From the NCBI RefSeq assembly GCF_002120225.1, contig NZ_LAPZ01000003.1, forward strand, positions 372,001 to 436,000: a stretch of 64,000 nucleotides of DNA, written 5' to 3'. A program made the translations under genes and the position numbers. The stretch comes from Tenacibaculum holothuriorum. Its GTDB lineage: Bacteria; Bacteroidota; Bacteroidia; Flavobacteriales; Flavobacteriaceae. Within the stretch, counting starts at the first letter, position 1, and every line of letters begins with the position of its first letter. This document shows, in pieces, positions 17,789-27,814 of the stretch. Below the pieces are notes generated by a model that saw only the letters and a program-made list of their open reading frames with translations, had not been told where the DNA came from and ran no database searches.

Positions 17789-18851
17789 AGATACTCTCTT
17801 TTTTATCGGAAAATGTTTAACCATAACTCATGAAGAACATAATTGTGTTTTAGTTGAAAAAGAGCTTAAAAAAGGAAATATTGATTGGGATTCTGTAGTA
17901 AAAGTAAGTACTTCTCATTATGTTTTTCCAGCTTTGTATTGTAATTTAAAACATGCTGATTTTTTACATTATTTACCTAATGACTTAGTCGAATATATGA
18001 AGCATATTACCGACTTAAACAGAGAAAGAAACCAACAAATTATTGAGCAAGCTAAAGAAATAAATGAACTATTATTAAGTCACAACATAACACCTATTTT
18101 CTTAAAAGGAACAGGAAATTTATTATGTGGATTATATAAAGATATTGCTGAACGTATGGTTGGAGACATTGATTTTTTGGCAGATAAAAATGAAGCTCAA
18201 ATTTGTTATGATGTTATAAAAACTTCAGGATATACTAAAAAAATTTCAGATTTATTTGATGACCATAGACATTTACCTAGAATTACACACCCAAACAAAA
18301 TTGCTGCAATTGAGATACATAAAGAAATTTTAAGAGAGGAAAAATCTATTTTTTTTAATTATCAATCTGTAGAAAATTCTTTAATTAAAGTAAATAACTA
18401 CACCCTTTTGTCTTATAAAGATCAAATTAAACTAACAGTGTATTCTAAATTAATCAATGATTATCAGTTTATAAAAAAAGGAATAAATTTAAGAGCTGCT
18501 TATGATTTTTATCTACAGGGTAATCGATTAGAAAAAAAGGAAATATTTACAGATAAAGAATTGTCAAAAGAACTGAATGCTGGAATAAGTTTATATTCAA
18601 CAATTTTAGAAAAACCTAAAAAAATAGAGTTCACTACAACTAAGCTGTCTGAGAAATTTATTCATGAAGCAATAAAAAATCTTAATATAAATTACAAAAC
18701 CCAGTTGTTTAAAAAGCTTACCAACTCATATATTTTCTTTTATCAAAGAATTAAAATCTTACTCAGAGCTTTTTACAAAAAAGATTATCTCCTCTTTATT
18801 ACTTCAAGAATAACAAATATAAATTGGTACAAAAGAAAACTAGGAATCTAA
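17778..18851 (+). CDS. Nucleotidyltransferase family protein (NTP_transf_5-like)
   Basis: 357 aa from ATG 17778, chosen over a TTG at 17751 because it gives an 11-nt overlap with the kinase gene and a normal N-terminus. Residues 110-114 (K-G-T-G-N) and 126-133 (R-M-V-G-D-I-D-F) form the nucleotidyltransferase active site with the D-I-D metal-binding pair. Members of this family accompany HprK-like kinases and PqqD proteins in peptide-modification loci; in one lasso-peptide case a nucleotidyltransferase acts on a phosphorylated peptide. The substrate here is unknown. The gene ends 4 nt into the convergent mpl gene. Confidence 0.75.
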   Translation: MNYKDTLFFIGKCLTITHEEHNCVLVEKELKKGNIDWDSVVKVSTSHYVFPALYCNLKHADFLHYLPNDLVEYMKHITDLNRERNQQIIEQAKEINELLLSHNITPIFLKGTGNLLCGLYKDIAERMVGDIDFLADKNEAQICYDVIKTSGYTKKISDLFDDHRHLPRITHPNKIAAIEIHKEILREEKSIFFNYQSVENSLIKVNNYTLLSYKDQIKLTVYSKLINDYQFIKKGINLRAAYDFYLQGNRLEKKEIFTDKELSKELNAGISLYSTILEKPKKIEFTTTKLSEKFIHEAIKNLNINYKTQLFKKLTNSYIFFYQRIKILLRAFYKKDYLLFITSRITNINWYKRKLGI

Positions 18852-20200
18852 ACCAAACTCTTAACCTCATTAAAATCTAAACCTCCATAATTACCAGAGC
18901 TCATTAATAGCACTGCTTTATTTTCTAAGTCCTGATTAAATAAGAATTCCTTAAACTCTTGTGGATTCGTATAAATAATCAAATCATCACGTTCAAAAGC
19001 TTGCGCTATTTGTTGTTCAGTTACCTCATCTAGTTGCTTAATTTTTACAGCATGCGGTGAATAAAATACAACAGCTTTATCAGCATCATCTAAAGCTCCT
19101 TTATACTCTGCCAAAAACTCAGCATTTAAACTAGAATAGGTATGTAATTCTAAACATGCTAAAACTTCTCTTTCAGAATATTGATTTTTAACTGCAGTAG
19201 TGGTCGCATTAACTTTACTTGGACTATGAGCAAAATCTTTAAAAATTACAGTTGAATTGTTTTCTGCAATTTTCTCTAAACGTTTACTTGCTCCTTTAAA
19301 ACTAACAATTGCTTCATAAAACTCATCTTCTTCAATTCCCATATGCTGGCAAATCCATTTTGCTCCAGCTAGATTCTGTAAATTATGCTCTCCAAAAATT
19401 TCTAAAGGTAAATCTCCTTCTTCCGTTTCAATAAAAGTAGTTCCGTTATCAATAAAATACTTTGGAGTTATGTATGGATATTTTTTAATCGGATGAGAAC
19501 TCTCCTCCACTACTCTCTTTACTTCTTCATCTTCTTCATTATACACCATAATTCCACCATTAGTAAGTGAGTCTGTAAAGATTGAAAACTGTTCTACATA
19601 ATTTTCAAAAGTTGGGAATACATTAATATGGTCCCAAGCAATTCCACTTAATAAAGCAATATTCGGTTTATATAAATGAAACTTTGGTCTCCTATCAATT
19701 GGTGAACTTAAATATTCATCTCCTTCTAAAACTATGAATTCATTTTCTTCAGTGAGCTTTACCATGGTTTCAAAACCGTCTAACTGAGCACCAACCATAT
19801 AATCTACTTCTCTATCATGATAATTCAGCACATGTAAAATCATAGAGGTAATCGTAGTTTTTCCATGAGAACCACCAATAACCACACGAGTTTTGTCTTT
19901 AGATTGCTCGTATAAAAATTCTGGATACGAATAGATCTTCAATCCTAACTCCTGTGCTTTTAATAATTCAGGATTGTCTTTTTTAGCATGCATCCCTAAG
20001 ATAATGGCATCTAAATCAGAGGTTATCTTTCTAGGAAACCAACCAAACTCCTCAGGTAAAAGATTATATTTTGCTAACCTGCTTTTGGATGGGTCGTGAA
20101 TCGTATCATCGCTTCCTGTAATTTGGTATCCTTTTTGGTATAATGCAATCGCTAGGTTATGCATTGCACTTCCTCCGATAGCTATAAAATGAATTTTCAT
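18848..20200 (-). CDS. mpl: Mpl-type murein-tripeptide ligase (Mur ligase family)
   Basis: 450 aa, the size of Mpl. The N-terminal Mur_ligase domain starts H-F-I-A-I-G-G-S-A-M; the ATP-binding P-loop is G-G-S-H-G-K-T-T at about 108-115; the central catalytic part contains E-G-D-E-Y; and the C-terminal domain begins near K-D-F-A-H-S-P. Mpl joins the recycled tripeptide L-Ala-D-Glu-mDAP to UDP-MurNAc in peptidoglycan recycling. MurC is the close alternative, but G-S-A-M-H-N in motif 1 favours Mpl. It stands alone between the peptide cluster and the macroglobulin gene. Confidence 0.85.
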   Translation of the reverse strand: MKIHFIAIGGSAMHNLAIALYQKGYQITGSDDTIHDPSKSRLAKYNLLPEEFGWFPRKITSDLDAIILGMHAKKDNPELLKAQELGLKIYSYPEFLYEQSKDKTRVVIGGSHGKTTITSMILHVLNYHDREVDYMVGAQLDGFETMVKLTEENEFIVLEGDEYLSSPIDRRPKFHLYKPNIALLSGIAWDHINVFPTFENYVEQFSIFTDSLTNGGIMVYNEEDEEVKRVVEESSHPIKKYPYITPKYFIDNGTTFIETEEGDLPLEIFGEHNLQNLAGAKWICQHMGIEEDEFYEAIVSFKGASKRLEKIAENNSTVIFKDFAHSPSKVNATTTAVKNQYSEREVLACLELHTYSSLNAEFLAEYKGALDDADKAVVFYSPHAVKIKQLDEVTEQQIAQAFERDDLIIYTNPQEFKEFLFNQDLENKAVLLMSSGNYGGLDFNEVKSLV

Positions 20201-20375
20201 GCTTTAGTAATCTATAACGAAAGTCAAAAATACAAAACCAAGCTATAATTTAAGTATCTTTAAATCGAAACTCATTGAAAAGTTCAGTTTACTCACTCAA
20301 AAGCTCTATTAACAAATTAATAGTTGTGTTACAACACAAATTTTGGGTGATTTGAATATCTAAATGAATCTAGTT

Positions 20376-23300
20376 ATGAAAAAATTCACATCGATAGTAT
20401 TAATGATTTTATTTTCAACTTTACTAAACGCTCAAGAAAACTATAAAAGTTTGTGGGAAGAAGTCCATAAATTTGAAATAGACAACTTACCTAAATCTGC
20501 ATTAAAAATTGTGGATAAAATTTATGATAAAGCTGAAAAAACACAAAATTCACCTCAACTCATAAAGTGTCTTTTATACAAAAGTAAGTTTGCATTGATT
20601 TTAGAAGAAAATGCACAGTTACAAATCATTAATCAGTTTAAAGAACATATTTCTACAAGTGAATTTCCTACGAAAAATGTTTTAGAAAACATCTTAGCTA
20701 ATTTATATTGGCAATATTTTCAGCAACATCGATGGCAATTTTATAACAGAACCCAAACTAAAGAAAAAGTAGACAAAAACGATTTTAGAACTTGGGATTT
20801 AAATACGTTATTTTCTGAAATTCATCATTATTTTGAAGCATCTTTAAAAAACGAAAACAAATTACAGCAAGTTGATGTTTATAAGTTTGGAGAAATTTTA
20901 CACGCTGTAAAAGACTCAAAAAAATATCGTCCAACACTATACGATTTCTTAGCTCATAATGCACTTGATTTTTATAAAACATCAGAAAGCAACATTACAA
21001 AACCGGCGTATCAATTTAAGATAAACAACCCTGCTTTTTTAAGTGATTTATATTCTTTTTCTAAATTGAAATTAGAAACAAAAGATATTGAATCTCTTCA
21101 ATTTAATGCTTTACAAGTCTTTCAAAAGTTAATTCTATTTCATTCAAACAAAAAAAACTATCTAGCCTTAGCTAATGTCGATTTTGAACGATTAAATTTC
21201 GTAAAACAGCATGCTACTTTTCTTGATAAAAACAAAGTTTATTTAGCAACCTTAAAAACATCAGCAAACAACTTCAAAGACAACGAAATTTCAGGGTTAT
21301 ATAATTACGAAATTGCACAATTGTATCATCAACAAGCTAACTCGTATTTATCAAATAAAAATGCTGATTTCCGTTTTAAAAATAAAGATGCTTTAGCTAT
21401 TTGTAAACAAGTTATTCAGCTGTTCCCCAAAAGTATTGGCGCAAAAAAATGTAAAGTTTTACAGAATAAAATTACTCACAAAACACTGTCAATTCTTTCG
21501 GAAAAGTTTGTTCCAATCAACACAAATTCTAGACTTCTAATTACCTACAACAACGTAAATCATTTATACTTTACATCTTATAAAATTAGTAAAGAACAGT
21601 TAATAGAGTTCAATAAAATATATGAAGATAAAGAACGAATTAAGTTCATAAATTCTCTTGAAAAAGTAGTTTCGTGGAACAATAAACTTCGAAACGAATT
21701 TGATTATTTAACACATACTACCGAAATAGTAGTTCCTAAACATAATCAAGGAAGTTATCTTATTGTTGCTAATCAAGAAAATGATTTACAAGACAATCAA
21801 CTTTTTGCAACAGCCAATATTCAAGTAACAAATTTAGCTTTGGTTGAAAATAATAATAACGGTATTATTACTTATCAAGTTGTTGATAGGAACAATGGAG
21901 CTCCTATTAAAAACGCTACATTATTACTGCAAAACAAAAAACGTAGACACGGTAAGCAAATCAACAAAAAATTGACCACCAATAACCAAGGTTTTGCTTA
22001 CTACAAAAGTTCTAATAACTACAATAATGTTTATGTTACAGTTTCAACCAAAAATGATAAAGCTGTTTTTGGAAACTTCTACATTAATAAATATTATAAA
22101 CAAGCCAAAGAAGACAACAATGAATACATAAGAATTAAACCATTTATTTTTACTGATAGAAGTATTTACAGACCTGGACAAACTGTTTACTTTAAAACGA
22201 TTTGTATTCAAAAAAACAATGATACTTCTAAACCTTTCACTAATGAATTTATTGAAGTTTCACTAAACAATGTTAACGGTGAAGAAGTTAGTAAACTACA
22301 GCTAAAACTAAATGAATTTGGTTCTGCATCTGGTGAGTTTAAATTACCAAATAACGGATTAACTGGTGAGTACAGTTTTTCAATTGATGAAAGTGATGAA
22401 AAAGAAAGTGAGTTTTATGACAATGCAGATTTCGATTTTGATCAATTCGACTATGTTTCACGTATTTCTGTAGAAGAATACAAGCGCCCAAAATTTGAAA
22501 CCAAATTCAAACCAATTACTGAAACGTTTACCATAAATGATAGCATTACAGTAAATGGTTTTGCCAAAGCTTTTTCTGGTACTTCAATTATTGATGCTAA
22601 AGTAGTGTATCGTGTACACCGTAAAGTTCAATATCCTAGTTGGTGGTATTGGCGTCGACCTCATTTTTCTTCTGAAGCGCAAGAAATTACTCATGGAGAA
22701 AGCACCACAGATGCTTCTGGTAATTTCAAAGTTAAGTTTAAAGCTATTCCTGATGAAAGTGTAAACAAGAACGACTTACCGATTTTTTCTTATGAAGTTA
22801 CCGCTGATGTTACCGATATAAATGGTGAAACAAGAAGTACTTCAGTAATAGTAAAAGTTGGTTATCATGCAATGGTAGCTAATATTCAAATGCCTTCTAA
22901 ATTAAATAAAGAAGAAAAAAATCAAGCTATAGAAATTACCACGAAAAATTTAAATGATGAAAATGTACCTGCAAAAGGAACATTACAAATTTTCAAATTA
23001 CAAGCACCCAATAATCCGTTAAGAAAAAGACCTTGGAGTACTCCAGATTATCAAGACATTTCTGAAGCTCAATTCAGAAAATTATTTCCTCACGATGCCT
23101 ACACTAAAGAAGAGACAGATGAAAATTCATGGAAAAAAGGAAAATTAGTTTTCGAAACTACTTTTAATACTGAAGATTCTAAGAAAGTTATATTAAAAAA
23201 CATTAAAAAATGGATTTCAGGTAAATACATTGCTATTGTATATGTTACCGATAGATTCAATCAAAAAGTAACCGATAAAAAGAAATTTACGGTTAGTAAT

Positions 23301-26300
23301 ACTACTGAAAAATCAGTAGCTGACAATACCTTTTTCGTCTACAATGTTAATAAACTAAATTATGCTCCTGGAGAAAAAGTTTGTTTACAAGTAGGATCAG
23401 CCTCCAAAGACGTTACTGTAGTTGTACAAGTTGAAAAAGAACAAGAAATTGTTTCAACTAAGCTAATTAAACTTAGTGATAACATTAAAAATATTGAAAT
23501 TCCTGTTACAAAAAAGGACATTGGCGGATTCGCTATAAAATACTATTTCGTAAACTATAATAGCTTTACTAATGGTAGTATTCCAATCTTTGTTAGCCTT
23601 CCTCAAGAACAAATTAGCATTACAACTAGTACTTTTAGAGACAAGCTTCAACCTGATTCTGAACAAACTTGGAGTTTTACTATTAAAAATGACAAAAACA
23701 ATAAAGTTGCGGCAGAAGTTTTAGCAAGTATGTACGATGCTTCTCTAGATCAATTTAAACAACATCAATGGCAGTTTAACCCTATAACTACGCCTAGTTA
23801 TTATTCCTACGGAAACAATGCAAATGCATATCAAAGTTTTGGTCAAGAAAACTTCAGAATTTTCAATAGAAACTATCCTAGAGGTTATTATCATCATCAA
23901 AATTATGATCGTTTAAATTGGTTCGGATTTAGTTTTAACAATCAGCAATGGGTTCAAAGACAGTTTACTCGTGATCTAAAAGCAAAAGAAGATAATACTC
24001 GTAAAGAATATGATAGGATTATCTCTGGTGTTGTTGAAGACGAAGGAGGTCCGCTACCAGGAGTAACAGTACTAATTAAAGGAACTCAATTTGGTACAGA
24101 AACCGATTTTGACGGGAACTATAGTATCAAAGTGAAAGATGGTGATATTCTTGTATTTAGTTTTGTAGGAATGGATACTGTTGAAAAACACATTACTGAC
24201 GCTTCTAAAATAATGTTAGAAGGAAATAACTTTCTAGAAGCCGTAGTTGTAACTGAATTAGGAGTTAAAAGAAAATCCGCTCCTCCAGCTTATAGCAATT
24301 TAATGGGAAAGGTTGCTGGAGTTGAAGTTATGGAAGAAAGCGAACAAGCAGATGCTTCTTCTATAAGAATTAGAGGAAAAGCTTCTTTAAATTCATCTGA
24401 AATTCCTTTATATATTGTAGATGGTAAAATTGTACCTTCTTTTGATGTAAATGCCAATACTATTATTTCTTCAACTGTATTAAAAGCCAATGAAGCTATC
24501 GCTTTATACGGAGAAAAAGGAAAAAATGGTGCAGTAGTTATTATTACCAAAGATGGTCAAAATGAATTAACACAAGTTAAAGCACGTAAAAACTTTCAAG
24601 AAACAGCTTTCTTTTATCCGCATTTAACAACCGATAAAAAAGGAAATATAACATTTAGTTTTACAACTCCAGAGGCTTTAACTCGTTGGAAGTTGCAATT
24701 ACTCGCACATACTAAAGAGTTAAACGTTGCCACTAAAACGTTAACTGCCATAACTCAAAAAGAGTTAATGGTTATTCCTAATGCTCCAAGGTTTTTAAGA
24801 GAAGGTGATAAAATTACGTTAAGTACTAAAATTGCAAACCTTTCGAATAACAACTTACAAGGTTTAACACAATTAATTTTAACTGATGCTTTTACTGGAA
24901 AGCCTTTAGACTTATTAGTAAATAGTGAGCAAACTCAATCCTTTTCAGTTAATAAAGACGGAAATACTAATATTTCTTGGAATCTTTCTATTCCAGAAAG
25001 TCTACAAGCTGTGCAATACAAAATAATTGCAAAAGCTGGTGATTTTTCTGATGGTGAACAAAACGTACTACCAGTACTATCAAACAGAATGTTAATTACC
25101 GAAACCTTACCATTATGGGTAAACTCAAATCAAACTAAAACATTCAGTTTAGAGAAGCTTAAAAATCAAAACTCAAATACGCTTAGTCATCATAAACTAA
25201 CCTTAGAGATTACTTCTAATCCTGCTTGGTACGCTATTCAGGCTTTACCTTATTTGATGGAATATCCTTATGAATGTTCAGAACAAACCTTTGCTCGTTA
25301 TTATGCAAATACATTGGCAACTCATATCACGAATTCTAATCCTAAGATTCAGAAAGTATTTAACCAATGGAAATCAAGTGATGCCTTACTATCTAATCTA
25401 GAAAAGAATGAAGAATTAAAATCATTAATTATTCAAGAAACTCCTTGGTTACGTGACGCTCAATCTGAAACTGAACAGAAGAAACGCATTGGGTTGTTGT
25501 TTGATTTAAATAAAATGAAAAACGAACAGCAGAAATCACTTAAAAAACTAAGTGATATGCAATTGAGTTCTGGAGGCTTTCCTTGGTTTAAAGGAAGTGA
25601 TTATCCAAATATTTATATTACGAACTATATAGCTTCTGGTTTTGGTCATTTGAAAAAACTTGGTGTTACTAAGTTTGACAATAAAACTCAAGACGTACTT
25701 ACAAAAGCTATTCAGTTTTTAGATACTGAAATTACACATCAATATGAAAAGCTTTTAGAGCAAGCTGAAATCATCAAGCAAAAAAACGGAGCAAAAAAAG
25801 CTAAGGAATATTTAGACAAGAAACATATTGGTTATTTCCAACTTCAGTATTTATATATGAGAAGTTTTTATAAAGAATATTCTCATAAAAGAAAAGTTAC
25901 AGAAACTGTCAACTATTATACAAAACAAGCTACAAAGTATTGGAATGATTTCAACCTACAAGCAAAAGGACAAATCGCGCTAATTCAATTTAGAAATGGA
26001 GATACTAAAAACTCAACTAAAGTTTTAGCTTCTTTAAGAGAAAACAGCATTACTTCAGAAGAGTTAGGTATGTATTGGAAAGCTAACAAACCTAGTTGGC
26101 GATGGTCTGAATCTCCAATTGAAACACAAGCTTTATTAATTGAAGCTTTTTCAGAAATTGAAAATGACGCAAAAACTATAGATAACTTAAAAGTTTGGTT
26201 ATTAAAAAATAAGCAAGTAAATAGATGGAATACTACTAAAGCAACTTCTGAAGCTGTATATGCTTTACTATTACAAGGAAGCGATTGGATTTCTGTTAAT

Positions 26301-26945
26301 GAAAGTGTTGATGTTACTTTAGGTACTATTAAAATAGAACCTAACAAAATGCCTTCTGTAAAAACCGAAGCAGGTACAGGGTATTTTAAAACTTCGTGGA
26401 ATGCTACCGAAATAACTTCTAAAATGAGTGATGTTACTATTTCTAAAAAAGGAAAAGGAATTGCTTGGGGCGGATTATATTGGCAATATTTTGAAGATTT
26501 AGATAAAATAACCTCAGCAAAAACCTCTCTTAAATTAGAGAAAAAATTATTTAAAAAAGTAAATTCTGATACTGGTAAAAAGCTAATTGAAATAACTGAA
26601 AATACTTCTTTAGAAATTGGTGATTTAATTACTACTCGAATTGTTTTACGAAGCGATAGAGATATGGAATTTATTCATATGAAAGATATGCGTGCTAGCG
26701 GTGTAGAACCTGTTAATGTTTTATCTCGATACAAATGGCAAGACGGATTAGGTTATTACGAAAACACTAAAGATGCTGCAACAAACTTCTTTTTTGACCG
26801 TTTACCTAAAGGAGTTTATGTTTTTGAATACGATGTAAGAGTTAATAATGCTGGTAATTTCAGCAATGGAATTACAACAATTCAAAGTATGTATGCTCCT
26901 GAGTTTAGTAGTCACTCTAAAGGAGAAAAAATAAATGTAAAATAG
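20376..26945 (+). CDS. Alpha-2-macroglobulin-family protein with inserted carboxypeptidase-like/TonB-plug segment
   Basis: About 2189 aa from ATG 20376, which gives a clean signal peptide (M-K-K-F-T-S-I-V-L-M); an ATG at 20364 is also in frame. An alpha-helical N-terminal region is followed by MG domains, including an MG2-like start near F-T-D-R-S-I-Y-R-P-G-Q. At roughly residues 1213-1396 a SusC-type segment is inserted: carboxypeptidase regulatory-like (I-S-G-V-V-E-D-E-G, D-F-D-G-N-Y-S) and a TonB-plug-like part (I-R-I-R-G, P-L-Y-I-V-D-G-K). A2M homology then resumes, with the thioester motif C-S-E-Q near residue 1634 and a T-P-E-A-L-T-R-W segment. Bacterial macroglobulins trap proteases in the periplasm; the plug insertion is unusual. 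Confidence 0.85.
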   Translation: MKKFTSIVLMILFSTLLNAQENYKSLWEEVHKFEIDNLPKSALKIVDKIYDKAEKTQNSPQLIKCLLYKSKFALILEENAQLQIINQFKEHISTSEFPTKNVLENILANLYWQYFQQHRWQFYNRTQTKEKVDKNDFRTWDLNTLFSEIHHYFEASLKNENKLQQVDVYKFGEILHAVKDSKKYRPTLYDFLAHNALDFYKTSESNITKPAYQFKINNPAFLSDLYSFSKLKLETKDIESLQFNALQVFQKLILFHSNKKNYLALANVDFERLNFVKQHATFLDKNKVYLATLKTSANNFKDNEISGLYNYEIAQLYHQQANSYLSNKNADFRFKNKDALAICKQVIQLFPKSIGAKKCKVLQNKITHKTLSILSEKFVPINTNSRLLITYNNVNHLYFTSYKISKEQLIEFNKIYEDKERIKFINSLEKVVSWNNKLRNEFDYLTHTTEIVVPKHNQGSYLIVANQENDLQDNQLFATANIQVTNLALVENNNNGIITYQVVDRNNGAPIKNATLLLQNKKRRHGKQINKKLTTNNQGFAYYKSSNNYNNVYVTVSTKNDKAVFGNFYINKYYKQAKEDNNEYIRIKPFIFTDRSIYRPGQTVYFKTICIQKNNDTSKPFTNEFIEVSLNNVNGEEVSKLQLKLNEFGSASGEFKLPNNGLTGEYSFSIDESDEKESEFYDNADFDFDQFDYVSRISVEEYKRPKFETKFKPITETFTINDSITVNGFAKAFSGTSIIDAKVVYRVHRKVQYPSWWYWRRPHFSSEAQEITHGESTTDASGNFKVKFKAIPDESVNKNDLPIFSYEVTADVTDINGETRSTSVIVKVGYHAMVANIQMPSKLNKEEKNQAIEITTKNLNDENVPAKGTLQIFKLQAPNNPLRKRPWSTPDYQDISEAQFRKLFPHDAYTKEETDENSWKKGKLVFETTFNTEDSKKVILKNIKKWISGKYIAIVYVTDRFNQKVTDKKKFTVSNTTEKSVADNTFFVYNVNKLNYAPGEKVCLQVGSASKDVTVVVQVEKEQEIVSTKLIKLSDNIKNIEIPVTKKDIGGFAIKYYFVNYNSFTNGSIPIFVSLPQEQISITTSTFRDKLQPDSEQTWSFTIKNDKNNKVAAEVLASMYDASLDQFKQHQWQFNPITTPSYYSYGNNANAYQSFGQENFRIFNRNYPRGYYHHQNYDRLNWFGFSFNNQQWVQRQFTRDLKAKEDNTRKEYDRIISGVVEDEGGPLPGVTVLIKGTQFGTETDFDGNYSIKVKDGDILVFSFVGMDTVEKHITDASKIMLEGNNFLEAVVVTELGVKRKSAPPAYSNLMGKVAGVEVMEESEQADASSIRIRGKASLNSSEIPLYIVDGKIVPSFDVNANTIISSTVLKANEAIALYGEKGKNGAVVIITKDGQNELTQVKARKNFQETAFFYPHLTTDKKGNITFSFTTPEALTRWKLQLLAHTKELNVATKTLTAITQKELMVIPNAPRFLREGDKITLSTKIANLSNNNLQGLTQLILTDAFTGKPLDLLVNSEQTQSFSVNKDGNTNISWNLSIPESLQAVQYKIIAKAGDFSDGEQNVLPVLSNRMLITETLPLWVNSNQTKTFSLEKLKNQNSNTLSHHKLTLEITSNPAWYAIQALPYLMEYPYECSEQTFARYYANTLATHITNSNPKIQKVFNQWKSSDALLSNLEKNEELKSLIIQETPWLRDAQSETEQKKRIGLLFDLNKMKNEQQKSLKKLSDMQLSSGGFPWFKGSDYPNIYITNYIASGFGHLKKLGVTKFDNKTQDVLTKAIQFLDTEITHQYEKLLEQAEIIKQKNGAKKAKEYLDKKHIGYFQLQYLYMRSFYKEYSHKRKVTETVNYYTKQATKYWNDFNLQAKGQIALIQFRNGDTKNSTKVLASLRENSITSEELGMYWKANKPSWRWSESPIETQALLIEAFSEIENDAKTIDNLKVWLLKNKQVNRWNTTKATSEAVYALLLQGSDWISVNESVDVTLGTIKIEPNKMPSVKTEAGTGYFKTSWNATEITSKMSDVTISKKGKGIAWGGLYWQYFEDLDKITSAKTSLKLEKKLFKKVNSDTGKKLIEITENTSLEIGDLITTRIVLRSDRDMEFIHMKDMRASGVEPVNVLSRYKWQDGLGYYENTKDAATNFFFDRLPKGVYVFEYDVRVNNAGNFSNGITTIQSMYAPEFSSHSKGEKINVK

Positions 26946-26979
26946 AATTGTATATTTGCCGCCAAACAAAAAACAAAAA

Positions 26980-27426
26980 ATGAAAAAAGTATTTTTAACT
27001 ATCGGTTTATTTTTAGCTGTATTTTTAACTGCCAATGCTCAAGAAATTTCAGAAAACGCAATTGGAATTCGCTTTGGAGATAACAATGGTTTTGGTGGAG
27101 AAATTTCTTATCAAAGAAAATTAAGTGATAATAACCGATTAGAAGTTGACTTAGGTCTTAGAAAAGGTAGTGCTTTTAAAGCAACAGGTTTATACCAATG
27201 GGTTTGGCAATTAGAAAACCAATTTAACTGGTATGCAGGTGTTGGTGGAGGAATCGCTTCTGGAAGTGGTAGTACTGCTTTATTTGGTGCTGGAGTAATT
27301 GGTATTGAATACAACTTTGACATTCCTTTAATGATTTCTTTAGATTTCAGACCAGAAATTGGATTCAATGATTTTTATGATGGTTTTCAATCTGACTTTG
27401 GTTTAGGTGTTAGATATCAATTTTAA
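26980..27426 (+). CDS. Small outer-membrane beta-barrel-like protein
   Basis: 148 aa from ATG 26980; an in-frame TTG at 26956 is rejected because the M-K-K-V-F-L signal peptide (cut after A-N-A-Q) begins at 26980. The mature protein is short, with alternating strands, many Gly and aromatics (R-F-G-D-N-N-G-F-G-G), and ends in G-L-G-V-R-Y-Q-F, a C-terminal Phe typical of outer-membrane barrels. A TATATTTG at 26951-26958 is a plausible -7 box. No specific function is known. It is followed by a bidirectional terminator. Confidence 0.75.
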   Translation: MKKVFLTIGLFLAVFLTANAQEISENAIGIRFGDNNGFGGEISYQRKLSDNNRLEVDLGLRKGSAFKATGLYQWVWQLENQFNWYAGVGGGIASGSGSTALFGAGVIGIEYNFDIPLMISLDFRPEIGFNDFYDGFQSDFGLGVRYQF

Positions 27427-27445
27427 TATCAACTCATAAAAAATA

Positions 27446-27480
27446 AAAACCTCTAAATTAATTTTTAGAGGTTTTCTTTT
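27446..27480. terminator. Bidirectional intrinsic terminator between convergent genes
   Basis: A 12-bp perfect stem, AAAACCTCTAAA (27446-27457) with TTTAGAGGTTTT (27464-27475), a 6-nt loop and U-rich sequence on both sides. It serves the barrel gene on the plus strand and the TfoX-like gene on the minus strand, whose last codons lie inside the hairpin. Confidence 0.85.
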
Positions 27481-27811
27481 TACTTGATTTTGCTAGCGGG
27501 TTGTACTCTAAAGCTAGGTTTAACCAATGATGTAAATCTTCATCTAAATCTGTTGCTTCTTCAGTTAGAAACACAAAACCTTTCATAGGCCTTCCTGTAA
27601 AATTCATTTCTTTACAGCCTTTTCTAGTCAGAGATACTTGATAAATATCTGGATTAATTCGTGCCATTATTTCATCTCTGTTTACTCCCACACACATCTT
27701 ATCATCAACCATAAAACACAAGCCACCAAACATTTTCTTTTCAAAAAAGTTAACGTTTTTCTCTTTTAAAAACTGAGAAACTCTATCAGCTAAAAACTCG
27801 TTATATGGCAT
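27458..27811 (-). CDS. TfoX N-terminal-domain protein
   Basis: 117 aa. The N-terminal part (F-L-K-E-K-N-V-N-F-F-E-K-K-M-F-G-G-L-C-F-M-V-D) matches the TfoX_N domain, including the conserved K-K-M-F-G-G. Full-length TfoX/Sxy regulates natural competence in gammaproteobacteria, but single-domain proteins such as this are common in Bacteroidota and have unknown roles. It starts 3 nt after the stop of the DUF4136 lipoprotein gene upstream, so the two are probably cotranscribed. Confidence 0.85.
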   Translation of the reverse strand: MPYNEFLADRVSQFLKEKNVNFFEKKMFGGLCFMVDDKMCVGVNRDEIMARINPDIYQVSLTRKGCKEMNFTGRPMKGFVFLTEEATDLDEDLHHWLNLALEYNPLAKSSKKKTSKN

Positions 27812-27814
27812 ACG

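Noticed and set aside
13164..18851. Calling the peptide cluster a lasso-peptide locus
   Set aside because: No asparagine-synthetase-like cyclase or leader protease is present, and the tails lack the usual first Gly and ring-forming acidic residue.
17778..18851. CBASS-type nucleotidyltransferase (CD-NTase)
   Set aside because: The motifs fit the NTP_transf_5 group, and there is no CBASS effector nearby.
26956..26979. TTG start for the outer-membrane barrel gene
   Set aside because: It would precede the signal peptide that begins at ATG 26980, and it overlaps the putative -7 box.
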